A stretch of DNA of 64,000 bases, taken from NCBI RefSeq assembly GCF_900115845.1, contig NZ_FOXX01000017.1, positions 1-64,000 on the forward strand, in the 5' to 3' direction. The notes under the pieces are model-generated. The model did not search any database and had not been told where the DNA came from. It worked only from the letters and a program-made list of their open reading frames with translations. This stretch comes from Priestia endophytica DSM 13796. Lineage in GTDB: Bacteria > Bacillota > Bacilli > Bacillales > Bacillaceae_H. Position 1 is the stretch's first letter, and the number at the start of each line of letters is the position of its first letter. This document shows positions 25,158 to 33,451 of this stretch, in pieces. The position numbers and the translations under genes are program-made.

Positions 25158-26227
25158 TACACGCCCACCATTTCCTTCATTTCTTGAATAAGGATGCGTT
25201 CTGAAGTTTCTGCATTAAAGTAATAAAGTTTATCTAAAGGGAAAGCAAGTTTTATCTTATCCCCTTTTCCTAACATCACTTGGGAAGAAACTTTTGCTTT
25301 CCAAACGGACTCTCCTATATAGAAATTAATAATGGATTCATAGCCTAATACTTCAACAGAATGAATGGTAACTTCTTGCCCATTTTCATCTAGTTGAATA
25401 TGTTCAGGGCGGATTCCTACTTTTACTTCTCCTCTCTTATTACTATAAAAAGGAATGTGGAAATCTCCTATTTCCACTCCTTTATCTATGAAAGTTCCTT
25501 TTCCGATATTCATGGAGGGTGATCCAATGAAAGAAGCAACAAATTCATTTTCAGGTTCATTATAAATACCAAGTGGAGTTCCAATTTGCTGAACTTCCCC
25601 ATTATTTAGAACCATAATTCTATCTCCCATTGTCATTGCTTCAATTTGATCATGTGTAACGTAAATCATTGTAATACCAAGCCGCTGCTGGATTTCTCTA
25701 ATTTCAATTCTCATTTGCCCCCTAAGCTTAGCATCAAGGTTAGAAAGTGGTTCATCCATAAGGCAAATAGGCGTTTGGCTTACGATAGCGCGAGCTAAGG
25801 CAACACGCTGACGCTGTCCACCTGAAAGCTGCCCTGGCTTTACCTTTAAGTATTCTGTTAATCCAACCATCTCTGCAGCCTCTTTCAGTCTTTTTTCTCG
25901 CTCATCCTTTTTAACTTTTCGGACTTTGAGACCAAAAACAATATTTTCTTCTACAGTTAAATGAGGATAAAGAGCATAATTCTGAAATACCATTGCAAGA
26001 TGACGATCTTTAGGTGGCAAAGAGTTCGCATACTCTCCTTTTATATACATGCTTCCATCTGTAATGTCTTCAAGCCCCGCTAACATGCGGAGAAGCGTAC
26101 TCTTCCCACAACCTGATGGACCGACAAGAACAAAAAATTCTCCTTTTTCAATTGTTGCAGAAACAGTATTTACTGCCCTCTTCTGTGAGTTAGCATACAC
26201 TTTTGAAATTTCATTTAATGTAATCAA
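25157..26227 (-). CDS. ugpC: ABC transporter ATPase, UgpC/MsmK type
   Basis: 356 residues. Walker A is GPSGCGKST, the signature LSGGQRQRVALARAI, Walker B CLMDEPLSNLDAK, then the switch His in YVTHDQIEAMT. A C-terminal TOBE domain (about residues 235-350, with VGIRPEHI) is standard for sugar-type ATPases. It powers UgpA/UgpE. It is the first gene of the operon; the 190 bases upstream should hold the promoter, but I cannot name a clear Pho box or cre site. Confidence 0.88.
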   Translation of the reverse strand: MITLNEISKVYANSQKRAVNTVSATIEKGEFFVLVGPSGCGKSTLLRMLAGLEDITDGSMYIKGEYANSLPPKDRHLAMVFQNYALYPHLTVEENIVFGLKVRKVKKDEREKRLKEAAEMVGLTEYLKVKPGQLSGGQRQRVALARAIVSQTPICLMDEPLSNLDAKLRGQMRIEIREIQQRLGITMIYVTHDQIEAMTMGDRIMVLNNGEVQQIGTPLGIYNEPENEFVASFIGSPSMNIGKGTFIDKGVEIGDFHIPFYSNKRGEVKVGIRPEHIQLDENGQEVTIHSVEVLGYESIINFYIGESVWKAKVSSQVMLGKGDKIKLAFPLDKLYYFNAETSERILIQEMKEMVGV

Positions 26228-26450
26228 CTTACATCCTCCTCTAACTTCTATTCCAACCGTTCCAACACTAGCCGAACAGTGCTTGTCACAATATTTTACT
26301 TAAATAAAAAAATACAATTAGTAAAAAGAGGCATTTTTAGCTAACTTCTACCAGAGTCCTTCTATGGTCTTTACTATATCGCTGATATATTAAGCTAGTT
26401 TTAATAGATTTTGTAGATTTTGTTAAAGGAGGAAGAAAAAAGAGAAAGAA

Positions 26451-26482
26451 AAAACCTCCTCTGTTTCCCAAAGGAGGTTTCT
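26451..26482. terminator. Terminator of the DHA2 exporter operon
   Basis: Stem AAACCTCCT with AGGAGGTTT, then T-run on the minus strand; A-run on the other side, so it may be bidirectional. Confidence 0.8.
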
Positions 26483-26483
26483 A

Positions 26484-28100
26484 TTATCGGATTCTTCTTT
26501 TGATAAAGGGAAAGCGTAAAGAAAGGCCAAGAAAAGCGCAGAGGAAAAGAAAAGGAAATGCCGTTCTATATAAATTGCCGAAGCTTTCTCCCATTTTATA
26601 TTTTGCTTCTTTAGAAACATCAGCAACGTAATTTTGTAGCTCCTTTTTAACAGCAAGAGCTTCTTGAACACTTTCTTCTTCATTTTGATTCACAAGCTTA
26701 CTATGTATGGAACTTTTAATAAGTTCTTCTTGCGTCATCTCGTTGTTTTCATCGATTACGTTGCTTGTTAACTTTAGCAGTTCTTCTTTATTTTGAATAA
26801 AGTGTGATTTTTCAAGTACCCCTTGTGCATAATTTACAACTTCCTGTTTCTCGGTGTTCATTTGTGCTGTTAAAGAACCAACAAAGATAGCTACAGCAAG
26901 AACAGTCCCAACACTGCGAAGCATCGAGAAGACACTTTGCGAAGAAGCTAACAGCTCTCCTTCAAAGTTAGAAGTACTTGCAATTGTAGAAGTAGCAATA
27001 AGAAAACTAAATCCTACTCCAAGTAGAATACACAACGTTACAATTTGTTGTGATGTACTTTCAACAGTCAGTTTTGATAGTAAATAATACGCAACCCCCA
27101 TCATACAAAAACCAATGACAACAGGAATAATAAATCCTATTTTTTTCACCATAAGAGCTGCAAATTGAGAAAAAAGAAAGATAGCTGCTGAAACAGGTGT
27201 TACAAGAAAAGCTGCTTCAAGCTCGCTTTTCCCTTGAAAGCGTGCCAGAAACTGAGGTAAAAGAACCATAACACCTATTAAAAAAAGGTAACCTATTGAA
27301 GCTGTAAAAATAGAACCAAGAAAAAGTCGATCTTTAAAAAGAGAGAAATCAATCATTGGGCTTTTCGCTCTCTTTTCTATGAAAATAAAGAAAATGAAAG
27401 ATAGAAAACTTAAGATATAACAGATCCATGCATATCCACTGTTCCAGCCCCACTCATTTCCTTTAATGAGCACGAGTGTCACAGAAAATAAAAAAACAGT
27501 CGAAAAAAGAAGGCCACCACCATCCATTTTTGCTTTTACTTTCTCTTCATTCTTCATATTTAGAAAACGTAGACATGCGAGCACTCCTATTAAACAAAGA
27601 GGAATATTTATGTAAAAAACCCAGTGCCAGCTTAGTAATTCTGTGATAGCTCCTCCTATTGAGGGGCCAAGAGCTGTGGAAAGGCCTTGCGTAGCTCCTA
27701 GCAGCGTTAACGCAAAAGCACGTTTTGTATTAGGAAGAGCGCTTATACTAATAACAAGACTTAAAGGAATAAGAGCAGCGGCTCCTAAGCTTTGAACAAA
27801 GCGAGAGAAAATTAAAAATGTACCGCTTGAGGAAAGTCCACATAGTAAGGAACCGAGTCCAAATAAAAGTAGCCCTCCTATATATACTTTGTTCTTCCCC
27901 ACCATTGTGGCATAGCGAGTAAGCGGAATAGCTAATACAGCAATTGTCATCGTATAGATATTCAACATCCATGAGCTTTGTTCAAGCGTTGTGCCTAAAT
28001 CATTTTGGATGGCTGGCAGCGTAATATTCATAATGGTGGAATCTAACATGCATAGAAACATTCCAATACACATGATGAATACAATTCGTTTTTCTTTCAT
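26484..28100 (-). CDS. DHA2-family (EmrB/QacA-like) MFS exporter
   Basis: 538 residues with fourteen membrane helices. The first block MCIGMFLCMLDSTIMNITLP carries the Asp of DHA2 motif D1, and RFVQSLGAAALIPLSLVIS follows the family pattern. A polar insert of about 90 residues lies before the last helix. It is a proton-driven drug exporter. Its start overlaps the end of the PadR gene by four bases, so the pump is under that regulator. Confidence 0.88.
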   Translation of the reverse strand: MKEKRIVFIMCIGMFLCMLDSTIMNITLPAIQNDLGTTLEQSSWMLNIYTMTIAVLAIPLTRYATMVGKNKVYIGGLLLFGLGSLLCGLSSSGTFLIFSRFVQSLGAAALIPLSLVISISALPNTKRAFALTLLGATQGLSTALGPSIGGAITELLSWHWVFYINIPLCLIGVLACLRFLNMKNEEKVKAKMDGGGLLFSTVFLFSVTLVLIKGNEWGWNSGYAWICYILSFLSFIFFIFIEKRAKSPMIDFSLFKDRLFLGSIFTASIGYLFLIGVMVLLPQFLARFQGKSELEAAFLVTPVSAAIFLFSQFAALMVKKIGFIIPVVIGFCMMGVAYYLLSKLTVESTSQQIVTLCILLGVGFSFLIATSTIASTSNFEGELLASSQSVFSMLRSVGTVLAVAIFVGSLTAQMNTEKQEVVNYAQGVLEKSHFIQNKEELLKLTSNVIDENNEMTQEELIKSSIHSKLVNQNEEESVQEALAVKKELQNYVADVSKEAKYKMGESFGNLYRTAFPFLFLCAFLGLSLRFPFIKRRIR

Positions 28101-28621
28101 CTCTCTTCCTCTTTTTCTAAAGAAGCTAGCTCCTTATTAATCCATTCTAATGTAAATAGTGCTTCATCAATTCCGTAGAGAAGCGTAATTTTTCGATAAC
28201 GATCCATTTCAGGATATTTTTCATTCAAACTTTTTAGATGTTCAGCTTGTCTGCTCGCTCTCTGTTTTTCTACTAATAGCCACTCTATTAGCTTTTCCCT
28301 GCTCGTATGCCTTCCAAAAAAGATGCGAATAAGTAAATCTGAACGAATAAGGGTTGGATGAAGCGGACTTTCTATATAACGTAAAAACTCTTCTCTTCCT
28401 TGTTCAGTTATCGCAAATAGATTTTTATTAGGCTTTCCATCTTGTTGAATAATTTGTTTGTAAATAAGCTTTTCTTTCTCAAGACGCTTGAGTGCTGGAT
28501 AGATAGCTCCAAAGGAAGCATCAAAAAAATAGGAAACAGAGTTTTCTATCTTCCCTTTTAAATCATATCCGCTCATTGACTCCTCCAGTAAAAATCCGAG
28601 TATAACGTGTTTAATATTCAT
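28097..28621 (-). CDS. PadR-family transcriptional regulator
   Basis: About 174 residues from ATG at 28621, chosen for AAAGGGGAA ahead of it. The winged helix starts HVILGFLLEESMSGYDLKGK and has the usual FFDASFGAIYPALKRLEKEKLI recognition part. A C-terminal helical domain like the Vir_act_alpha_C domain drives dimer formation. It is translationally coupled to the exporter and lies just downstream of a 34-bp palindrome, so it very likely represses its own operon until a drug binds. Confidence 0.9.
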   Translation of the reverse strand: MNIKHVILGFLLEESMSGYDLKGKIENSVSYFFDASFGAIYPALKRLEKEKLIYKQIIQQDGKPNKNLFAITEQGREEFLRYIESPLHPTLIRSDLLIRIFFGRHTSREKLIEWLLVEKQRASRQAEHLKSLNEKYPEMDRYRKITLLYGIDEALFTLEWINKELASLEKEEER

Positions 28622-28637
28622 CAACAGTTCCCCTTTC

Positions 28638-28671
28638 ATATTAACAATGTTAATATTAACATTGTTAATAT
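28638..28671. promoter_or_regulatory. 34-bp perfect palindrome, operator of the PadR gene
   Basis: The right arm is ATTAACATTGTTAATAT and the left arm is its exact reverse complement. Each arm also contains the smaller palindrome TTAACAATGTTAA, so two dimers could bind side by side. It covers the region 17-50 bases before the PadR ATG. Confidence 0.78.
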
Positions 28672-28693
28672 GATAGTCAATCCTTTTATACAA

Positions 28694-28726
28694 AAAAAGG
28701 AATGATTTTAAAATCATTCCTTTTAC
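28694..28726. terminator. Terminator of the RHH-repeat protein gene
   Basis: Fully palindromic AAGGAATGATTTTAAAATCATTCCTT with flanking A and T runs. Confidence 0.8.
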
Positions 28727-28756
28727 TTCTTCTTTATAAGTCCTTTTTGTTAGCTT

Positions 28757-29524
28757 TTAATGTACAGGGTCTGATTCGTCATATGTGACATATTTGTAGA
28801 GTTGTTCTCTTAGCACATCTTTCCCAAATGCTTGCTCATATTCAAAAAGAGCATTTTGCAAACGTGTTTCTGCAATAAGCTTCCGTGTATCTGTGTTTGA
28901 CAATTTAGCAATAATCTTTTCAACAACGTCACGCATAAGAGCTGTTCTTGTAACACCTTTTTGCGCGATGTTTTCAACAAATTCATCAAGCTTTTCAATC
29001 GCTGTCCTATCAACGCCTATTCTCATTTGTTCTAGTTCTTTTGGTTTATCGAGAAGGTGTTGCACATCACTTGGCTTGTAGTCCTCAAGGATAAATCGCT
29101 CAATAACGGCATTCCGATTGCGAAAAGACACGAACTGCTCCAGTACTTCTTTTGTTCCTTTTTTAAAATAAAAGTTGAGTGGGCGCACAGCTCTTTCCTT
29201 TGGAGGAATGGTGCTGTTTTTCTTTAAGTTTGTGATAAGCTGGGATAAAATATGTCTCATAAGAGAAGATCTATTCGCAATATAACCGTTTTTTCGAACA
29301 TATTTTACAAGTTCATTTAGTCTTATATTTGTAGGTTCATCAAATAAAAATTTCTCAAGTTTTAATCCTTTCTTATCTCCTTCATTAATAATGCTAAGCT
29401 GCTCTGGCAATTGATATTCATGTAAAATATAATTCCGCAAAATTTTAGACTGCATAGACGAATCAACAAGGGATTTATACGTTCCTGCTTGTCTAGGCAA
29501 CAGCGAAAAGGATACTTGTTTCAT
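28757..29524 (-). CDS. Protein of four ribbon-helix-helix-like repeats
   Basis: About 255 residues from ATG at 29524 (GGAGAG before it). Four similar modules follow one another: each has a short strand with alternating residues (KQVSFSLLPR; KFLFDEP; PLNFYFKKG; QMRIGVDR), then two helices with a turn (SLMRHILSQL; AVIERFILED; TRTALMRDVVEKII). This is the pattern of MetJ/Arc/CopG folds, here fused in one chain, so it could bind DNA as a covalent double dimer. I do not know a named family. It stands alone with its own terminator. Confidence 0.7.
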   Translation of the reverse strand: MKQVSFSLLPRQAGTYKSLVDSSMQSKILRNYILHEYQLPEQLSIINEGDKKGLKLEKFLFDEPTNIRLNELVKYVRKNGYIANRSSLMRHILSQLITNLKKNSTIPPKERAVRPLNFYFKKGTKEVLEQFVSFRNRNAVIERFILEDYKPSDVQHLLDKPKELEQMRIGVDRTAIEKLDEFVENIAQKGVTRTALMRDVVEKIIAKLSNTDTRKLIAETRLQNALFEYEQAFGKDVLREQLYKYVTYDESDPVH

Positions 29525-29751
29525 AAACACCTCTCCTTTCTCATCATAATATTTAGTTGCTGAATCATTTTTATACCACTTGAACACTATAATTGTGTAA
29601 AAATAAATCTCCTAGCATATGCTGGAGTATTTTTGAAACCCTCTGTAATAAGGCTTACTTTTATTGTATCGTATTTCAAACTTTTTTGAAAGTTTCAGCC
29701 CTCATCTTGTCTTATTAAGGGAATACACTTTCATCGATTTACCACAAAACA

Positions 29752-29790
29752 CAAACAGCCTTGCTTTTATAAAAACAAGACTGTTTGCTC
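29752..29790 (-). terminator. Terminator of the secreted hydrolase gene
   Basis: Stem CAAACAGCCTTG with CAAGACTGTTTG (one mismatch), then a T-rich tail on the minus strand. Confidence 0.7.
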
Positions 29791-29800
29791 TCAGCTTTAT

Positions 29801-31324
29801 TTACATAGAAGGATCTTTTTCTTTACCTGTTACAATATCTCTTACATGAAGAGGGTTTGTAGGTGCTTGAATTGTACGGCTTGATGGTGGCGGCGTCCCT
29901 TTCTCTACCCAATTAACTAATAGATCAAATGACTGATGGGCATAAGGAAGGAGTGGCTGAAGCTTCTTTTTTGAATCAGCATTTGGATCCCAAACCAGAC
30001 TATCAACGTGATTGCCATTTTCAATCGTATAAAGGCGGTGCATATGGCCCTTTTTATTTTTCTTTACGAGCTTTTCATACGGATCTGCATGAATGCTTGG
30101 TGGAATGAGAGCATCAAGTGATCCAGCTATGCTAATAAGAGGCGCCTGGATGTTTCCTGTATTCTCAATCTGAGCCACGTTCTCTCTTACTTGTTTAGGA
30201 CGCTTGAAGTAGTTATAGTTTTTAAAAATATGGTCATTTGAGCGATCACGTACTCCGTTTATGATCGTTAAATAATCTTCCCACGCTAATTTTTTTGGAG
30301 CGTTAGGATCAAATTCATCTCGGTATATATTTAGCGTAACAAACCAGTACGCTAAATCATGGTAAGGCCAGAGTTCTTCAGATCCTTTTGGTAATCCTGC
30401 TCTATACATTTTTTTTATTGCTTTCTTCTTTTCCTTTCCTTCTCCATACAGAGCAGGCTCAGCATTGTTTACAATGTCTGTAAGAGAAGTAATTAAATTA
30501 TCGTTGTTACTTTGCCAAAGAACACCTTCCCAATCTACCCCACCATCATATAAAGGCGGCTCTCCGCTGTATTTTGCTCCATCATGCTCAAGGGCATAGC
30601 GAACAACATAACCACTGTTAGAAATTCCAATAGCATATGTTGGAACTTTATGGTCTTTTGTAATAAGCTTACTCGCGCTATTTGATTTATCTCCTTTTTT
30701 AATCAGAGATGAAGCATGATTGTTCACTAAATAGGTTTGTGCAGCTTTTGTTAACTGCCGAAATCGCTCGTTCCATTCTTTTATGCTGTCTTCCTCTGAA
30801 ACAAGCGCATTTTTTACTTTGGCAAGAGCATCATTAGGATCAATTTCCCCCTGTGTTCCTTTGTCTGTTACTGCATAAGCGTAGCCTTTTCCTAACATAT
30901 AGTCGCTAAACAACAAATCTGTACTTGTTTCATTTCGTGTAGCTGGTGAAGCGGAAACAACCAGTTTTCCATTCCATTTGTCTGGCACCCGAATGATAAA
31001 TTTTGAATCGTCAAAGTTTCCCCTTATTTCCCTTCCCGTTACCTTTTGGGGCTTATAGTAGTCATACCATCCTGTATGGTTTTCTTTGCTTCCCCATTTA
31101 TAAGGAATTAAGCTTTCGTTTCCAAAAAGTGCGGCTTTTTGATACTGCTCACTATTTACTGTTGTAAGAAACCTTCCTTCTTTCCCATCAAATACAGTAA
31201 CTTCTACACCATGAGCCCCTTTCACAACAGGCGAGAATGCTCCCTCTGTTTTCTTTTCTCCTCCTACTGTGACAAAGCTTAAAGCTAAAAGAGCTATTCC
31301 CCATTTTAACAGCTTTTTTTTCAC
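29801..31324 (-). CDS. Secreted alpha/beta hydrolase (large esterase or oligomer hydrolase type)
   Basis: About 507 residues from GTG at 31324 (AGGGGGAG before it). The signal peptide [20 protein letters not shown] is followed by a catalytic set: Ser in [10 protein letters not shown], Asp in GSLDALIPP, His in [11 protein letters not shown]. Such large secreted hydrolases include tannase-like esterases and 3-hydroxybutyrate oligomer hydrolases; a role in polymer breakdown is possible, but the substrate is not shown. The gene is monocistronic. Confidence 0.78.
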   Translation of the reverse strand: MKKKLLKWGIALLALSFVTVGGEKKTEGAFSPVVKGAHGVEVTVFDGKEGRFLTTVNSEQYQKAALFGNESLIPYKWGSKENHTGWYDYYKPQKVTGREIRGNFDDSKFIIRVPDKWNGKLVVSASPATRNETSTDLLFSDYMLGKGYAYAVTDKGTQGEIDPNDALAKVKNALVSEEDSIKEWNERFRQLTKAAQTYLVNNHASSLIKKGDKSNSASKLITKDHKVPTYAIGISNSGYVVRYALEHDGAKYSGEPPLYDGGVDWEGVLWQSNNDNLITSLTDIVNNAEPALYGEGKEKKKAIKKMYRAGLPKGSEELWPYHDLAYWFVTLNIYRDEFDPNAPKKLAWEDYLTIINGVRDRSNDHIFKNYNYFKRPKQVRENVAQIENTGNIQAPLISIAGSLDALIPPSIHADPYEKLVKKNKKGHMHRLYTIENGNHVDSLVWDPNADSKKKLQPLLPYAHQSFDLLVNWVEKGTPPPSSRTIQAPTNPLHVRDIVTGKEKDPSM

Positions 31325-31543
31325 TATACTCCCCCTTTTTGAGAAAACGCTTTCTACCAACTTACGTACCTTTTATATTCTTGTTCTTTCGGTAAAGTCC
31401 TGCTCTTTTTGTCCTATGAAAAAAAGCTTAAAAAACGAAAAAAAGGGAAAAAGAACAAGACAAGAAACTAGTAAAAAACAAGGTACTTTTCTTTTTGTCT
31501 TTCACATATATTTAATAAACAATGCAAGAAAGGAGTTTTTTTA

Positions 31544-32023
31544 TTGCTTGAGGTTATTAGCGCTCTATATAGTTTCCTTACCTTTATTCCTTTTGCCTTC
31601 TGTCTTTCTCTTTTACTCTCAGTCGGAGTCTTTCTTCAAAAGAAACGTGAATATAATATAAAGAAAGAAAGCTTTATTTTAAACAGCGCAGGTAGTTTTC
31701 TCCTTTTTTATATCGGTCTTTTACTAGTCAATCTTCAAGCAACAGGGCAGTATAGTGGCCTTTCTGGGAGCTACCTTTGTCTTATTGCAAGCATCACGAT
31801 GGTTTTGTTGATTCTGTCTCCTATGCATATTAAAGCATATTCTATTTCAATCGCCTCTTGTGCGCTGATCGCTTTTATATTCTCATTCAGCTTGACCTTT
31901 CTTCCCGCTATCCTCCTTCTAATAGGTAGTTCTCTTCCCTTTATAAAAGGTGAAATTCTAAGAAGAATAGAAAAACATGAGGAAGAAAAAAGCACAGAAC
32001 CTATAAAGGAAGTATCTATATAA
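31544..32023 (+). CDS. Hypothetical membrane protein, about 159 residues
   Basis: TTG start with AAAGGAG eight bases upstream. Four to five hydrophobic helices, then a charged C-terminal tail (RRIEKHEEEKSTEPIKE) in the cytoplasm. The family is not recognised. It converges with the MarR gene on a shared terminator. Confidence 0.7.
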   Translation: MLEVISALYSFLTFIPFAFCLSLLLSVGVFLQKKREYNIKKESFILNSAGSFLLFYIGLLLVNLQATGQYSGLSGSYLCLIASITMVLLILSPMHIKAYSISIASCALIAFIFSFSLTFLPAILLLIGSSLPFIKGEILRRIEKHEEEKSTEPIKEVSI

Positions 32024-32055
32024 AAAAACGCGCGCCAACAGGCACGCGTTTTTTT
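32023..32055. terminator. Shared bidirectional terminator
   Basis: Stem AAAAAACGCG...GCC with GGC...CGCGTTTTTT, between two convergent genes; the MarR stop overlaps its edge. Confidence 0.85.
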
Positions 32056-32488
32056 ATGCGACAGGGATATTCTTCTCTAATTTGCCGAGCAAATCCACCA
32101 ACGTTTCTTGCTCTTTTGGCCCTAGGATAGAGAAATAGTTCGTTAGCATTTCTAAATGCTTTCCTTTTACTTCTCGTACAAGCGCACGTCCTTTTGGAGC
32201 AAGTTCTACTTTAACCATGCGGCGATCTTTCTTATCATGATAGCGATGCACAAGTTCTTGTTCACTAAGGCGATCTACAATAAGAGTTGCAGCGCTCGGC
32301 TTAATATTAAGCTCTGTAACAAGTTCTTTCACGTAGAGAGAACGCTCACAGTCAAGTAAAAACAACGTTTGAAACTGAAGGGGCGTGATGTTATGAGGAT
32401 GAAGATTATGCTTAGCCGCTAACCTGATTTTCTTTGTAATACTCATCATCGTTCTATGGGCTTTATTAATCGTTTCTCCGTTAGCCAT
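32054..32488 (-). CDS. MarR-family regulator of the yhc efflux operon
   Basis: 144 residues. Winged helix with SLYVKELVTELNIKPSAATLIVDRLSEQELV and wing HDKKDRRMVKVELAPKG. It is the last gene of the run yhbJ-yhcA-yhcB-yhcC and most likely corresponds in function to YhbI, which stands first in B. subtilis. It probably represses the pump genes upstream of it until ligand binds. Confidence 0.83.
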   Translation of the reverse strand: MANGETINKAHRTMMSITKKIRLAAKHNLHPHNITPLQFQTLFLLDCERSLYVKELVTELNIKPSAATLIVDRLSEQELVHRYHDKKDRRMVKVELAPKGRALVREVKGKHLEMLTNYFSILGPKEQETLVDLLGKLEKNIPVA

Positions 32489-32511
32489 CCTGTCTCTTCC
32501 CTTCCCTACCG

Positions 32512-32877
32512 CTATTCATTATCTTTTTTGTTCATAGATTTGAGTGCTTTTCGAAAAGCATCGTCGTTCATTTTATTAGACGGCGATGGTGAAGACTCTG
32601 GTTTCTTTTCTTTATCGCTCATGTTCTTTAAAGCTTGGCGGTACGCATTATCATTCATTTCGTTTGAATCTCTTTTTACAGCTCTTGGCTCTTCATGTTT
32701 TTCAACAGCAGGCTCTTCACGTTTCTTCGTTTCTGTTGGTTGTTGTGTCTTTTCTTCGGAAGGCTGTGTTTTCACTGCTTTTTTCTCATTTGAACGAGAA
32801 AGACTTCTAATATTCACAGAAACAATAAGCGCAATAAGTACAACAGCAATAACCGCAATGATTATAATTGTTAACAT
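32512..32877 (-). CDS. yhcC: YhcC-like single-pass membrane protein
   Basis: 121 residues. One N-terminal helix (residues 2-22), then a long charged, disordered linker rich in Lys, Glu and Pro, then two copies of a short module, MNDNAYRQALKNM and MNDDAFRKALKSM. Position after the YhcA and YhcB homologs matches the B. subtilis order. Function is unknown; the paired module looks like a docking site on the cytoplasmic side. Confidence 0.7.
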   Translation of the reverse strand: MLTIIIIAVIAVVLIALIVSVNIRSLSRSNEKKAVKTQPSEEKTQQPTETKKREEPAVEKHEEPRAVKRDSNEMNDNAYRQALKNMSDKEKKPESSPSPSNKMNDDAFRKALKSMNKKDNE

Positions 32878-32885
32878 ATAATCAC

Positions 32886-33419
32886 CTACAGTTGCTGACC
32901 TTTGAATTTAGCTGTTACTCCTGCAACGCGTTTTCCTAGTGCCATTCCTAGCTGTTTATCATTTTCAGAAAGAAGACCATTGCTTTCAACAGGACAAGTA
33001 ATGCCTACGCCGTAGTAAGAACCGTAAAGGGCATTTTCTGGGATATTTCCAGTAAGACCTGTAATAATCATACCTTGATGAAGCATTGGCGTAATTAAAT
33101 TAAGCATTGTAGCTTCAAGTCCACCGTGTGTTGTAGCTGTTGTACAAAATACAGCCCCAACTTTATTAATCAATTTCCCTTCCGCCCAAAGATACCCAAG
33201 CTTATCGATCCAAGCTTTTAAGCCTGAACTGATTGTTCCAAAATGCCCTGGACATCCCCAGATAATGGCGTCCATTTCTGGAAGCTCTCTTACATTTGCT
33301 TCATGAACAGAGCGGAGAAAAACTTCTCCACCTTGTACCATACGAGCTCCCTCAGCAATTGCTTGTGCAAGTTCTTCAGTATGTCCGCCTTCGCTATCAT
33401 AAACAATACAAATCTTCAT
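32886..33419 (-). CDS. yhcB: WrbA/flavodoxin-like NAD(P)H:quinone oxidoreductase, YhcB
   Basis: About 177 residues from ATG at 33419, where GGGAG has a proper 8-base gap (the ATG at 33425 is too close). The FMN phosphate loop is [12 protein letters not shown], followed by [19 protein letters not shown] and the [14 protein letters not shown] loop, as in WrbA. It probably reduces quinones by two electrons in the cytoplasm. It lies between the exporter and YhcC. Confidence 0.85.
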   Translation of the reverse strand: MKICIVYDSEGGHTEELAQAIAEGARMVQGGEVFLRSVHEANVRELPEMDAIIWGCPGHFGTISSGLKAWIDKLGYLWAEGKLINKVGAVFCTTATTHGGLEATMLNLITPMLHQGMIITGLTGNIPENALYGSYYGVGITCPVESNGLLSENDKQLGMALGKRVAGVTAKFKGQQL

Positions 33420-33451
33420 AACCATTTCTCCCCCTTTTTCCCTTTAAATTA

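Noticed and set aside
26228-26420. Pho box or cre site before ugpC
   Set aside because: Some TTTACT-like repeats are seen but the spacing and match are too poor to claim.
26423-26683. 86-codon minus-strand frame over the DHA2 exporter end
   Set aside because: It lies in another frame of a clear exporter gene and crosses its terminator.
31269-31661. 130-codon plus-strand frame
   Set aside because: Overlaps the start of the secreted hydrolase gene and the start of the 159-aa membrane protein; composition looks like shadow coding.
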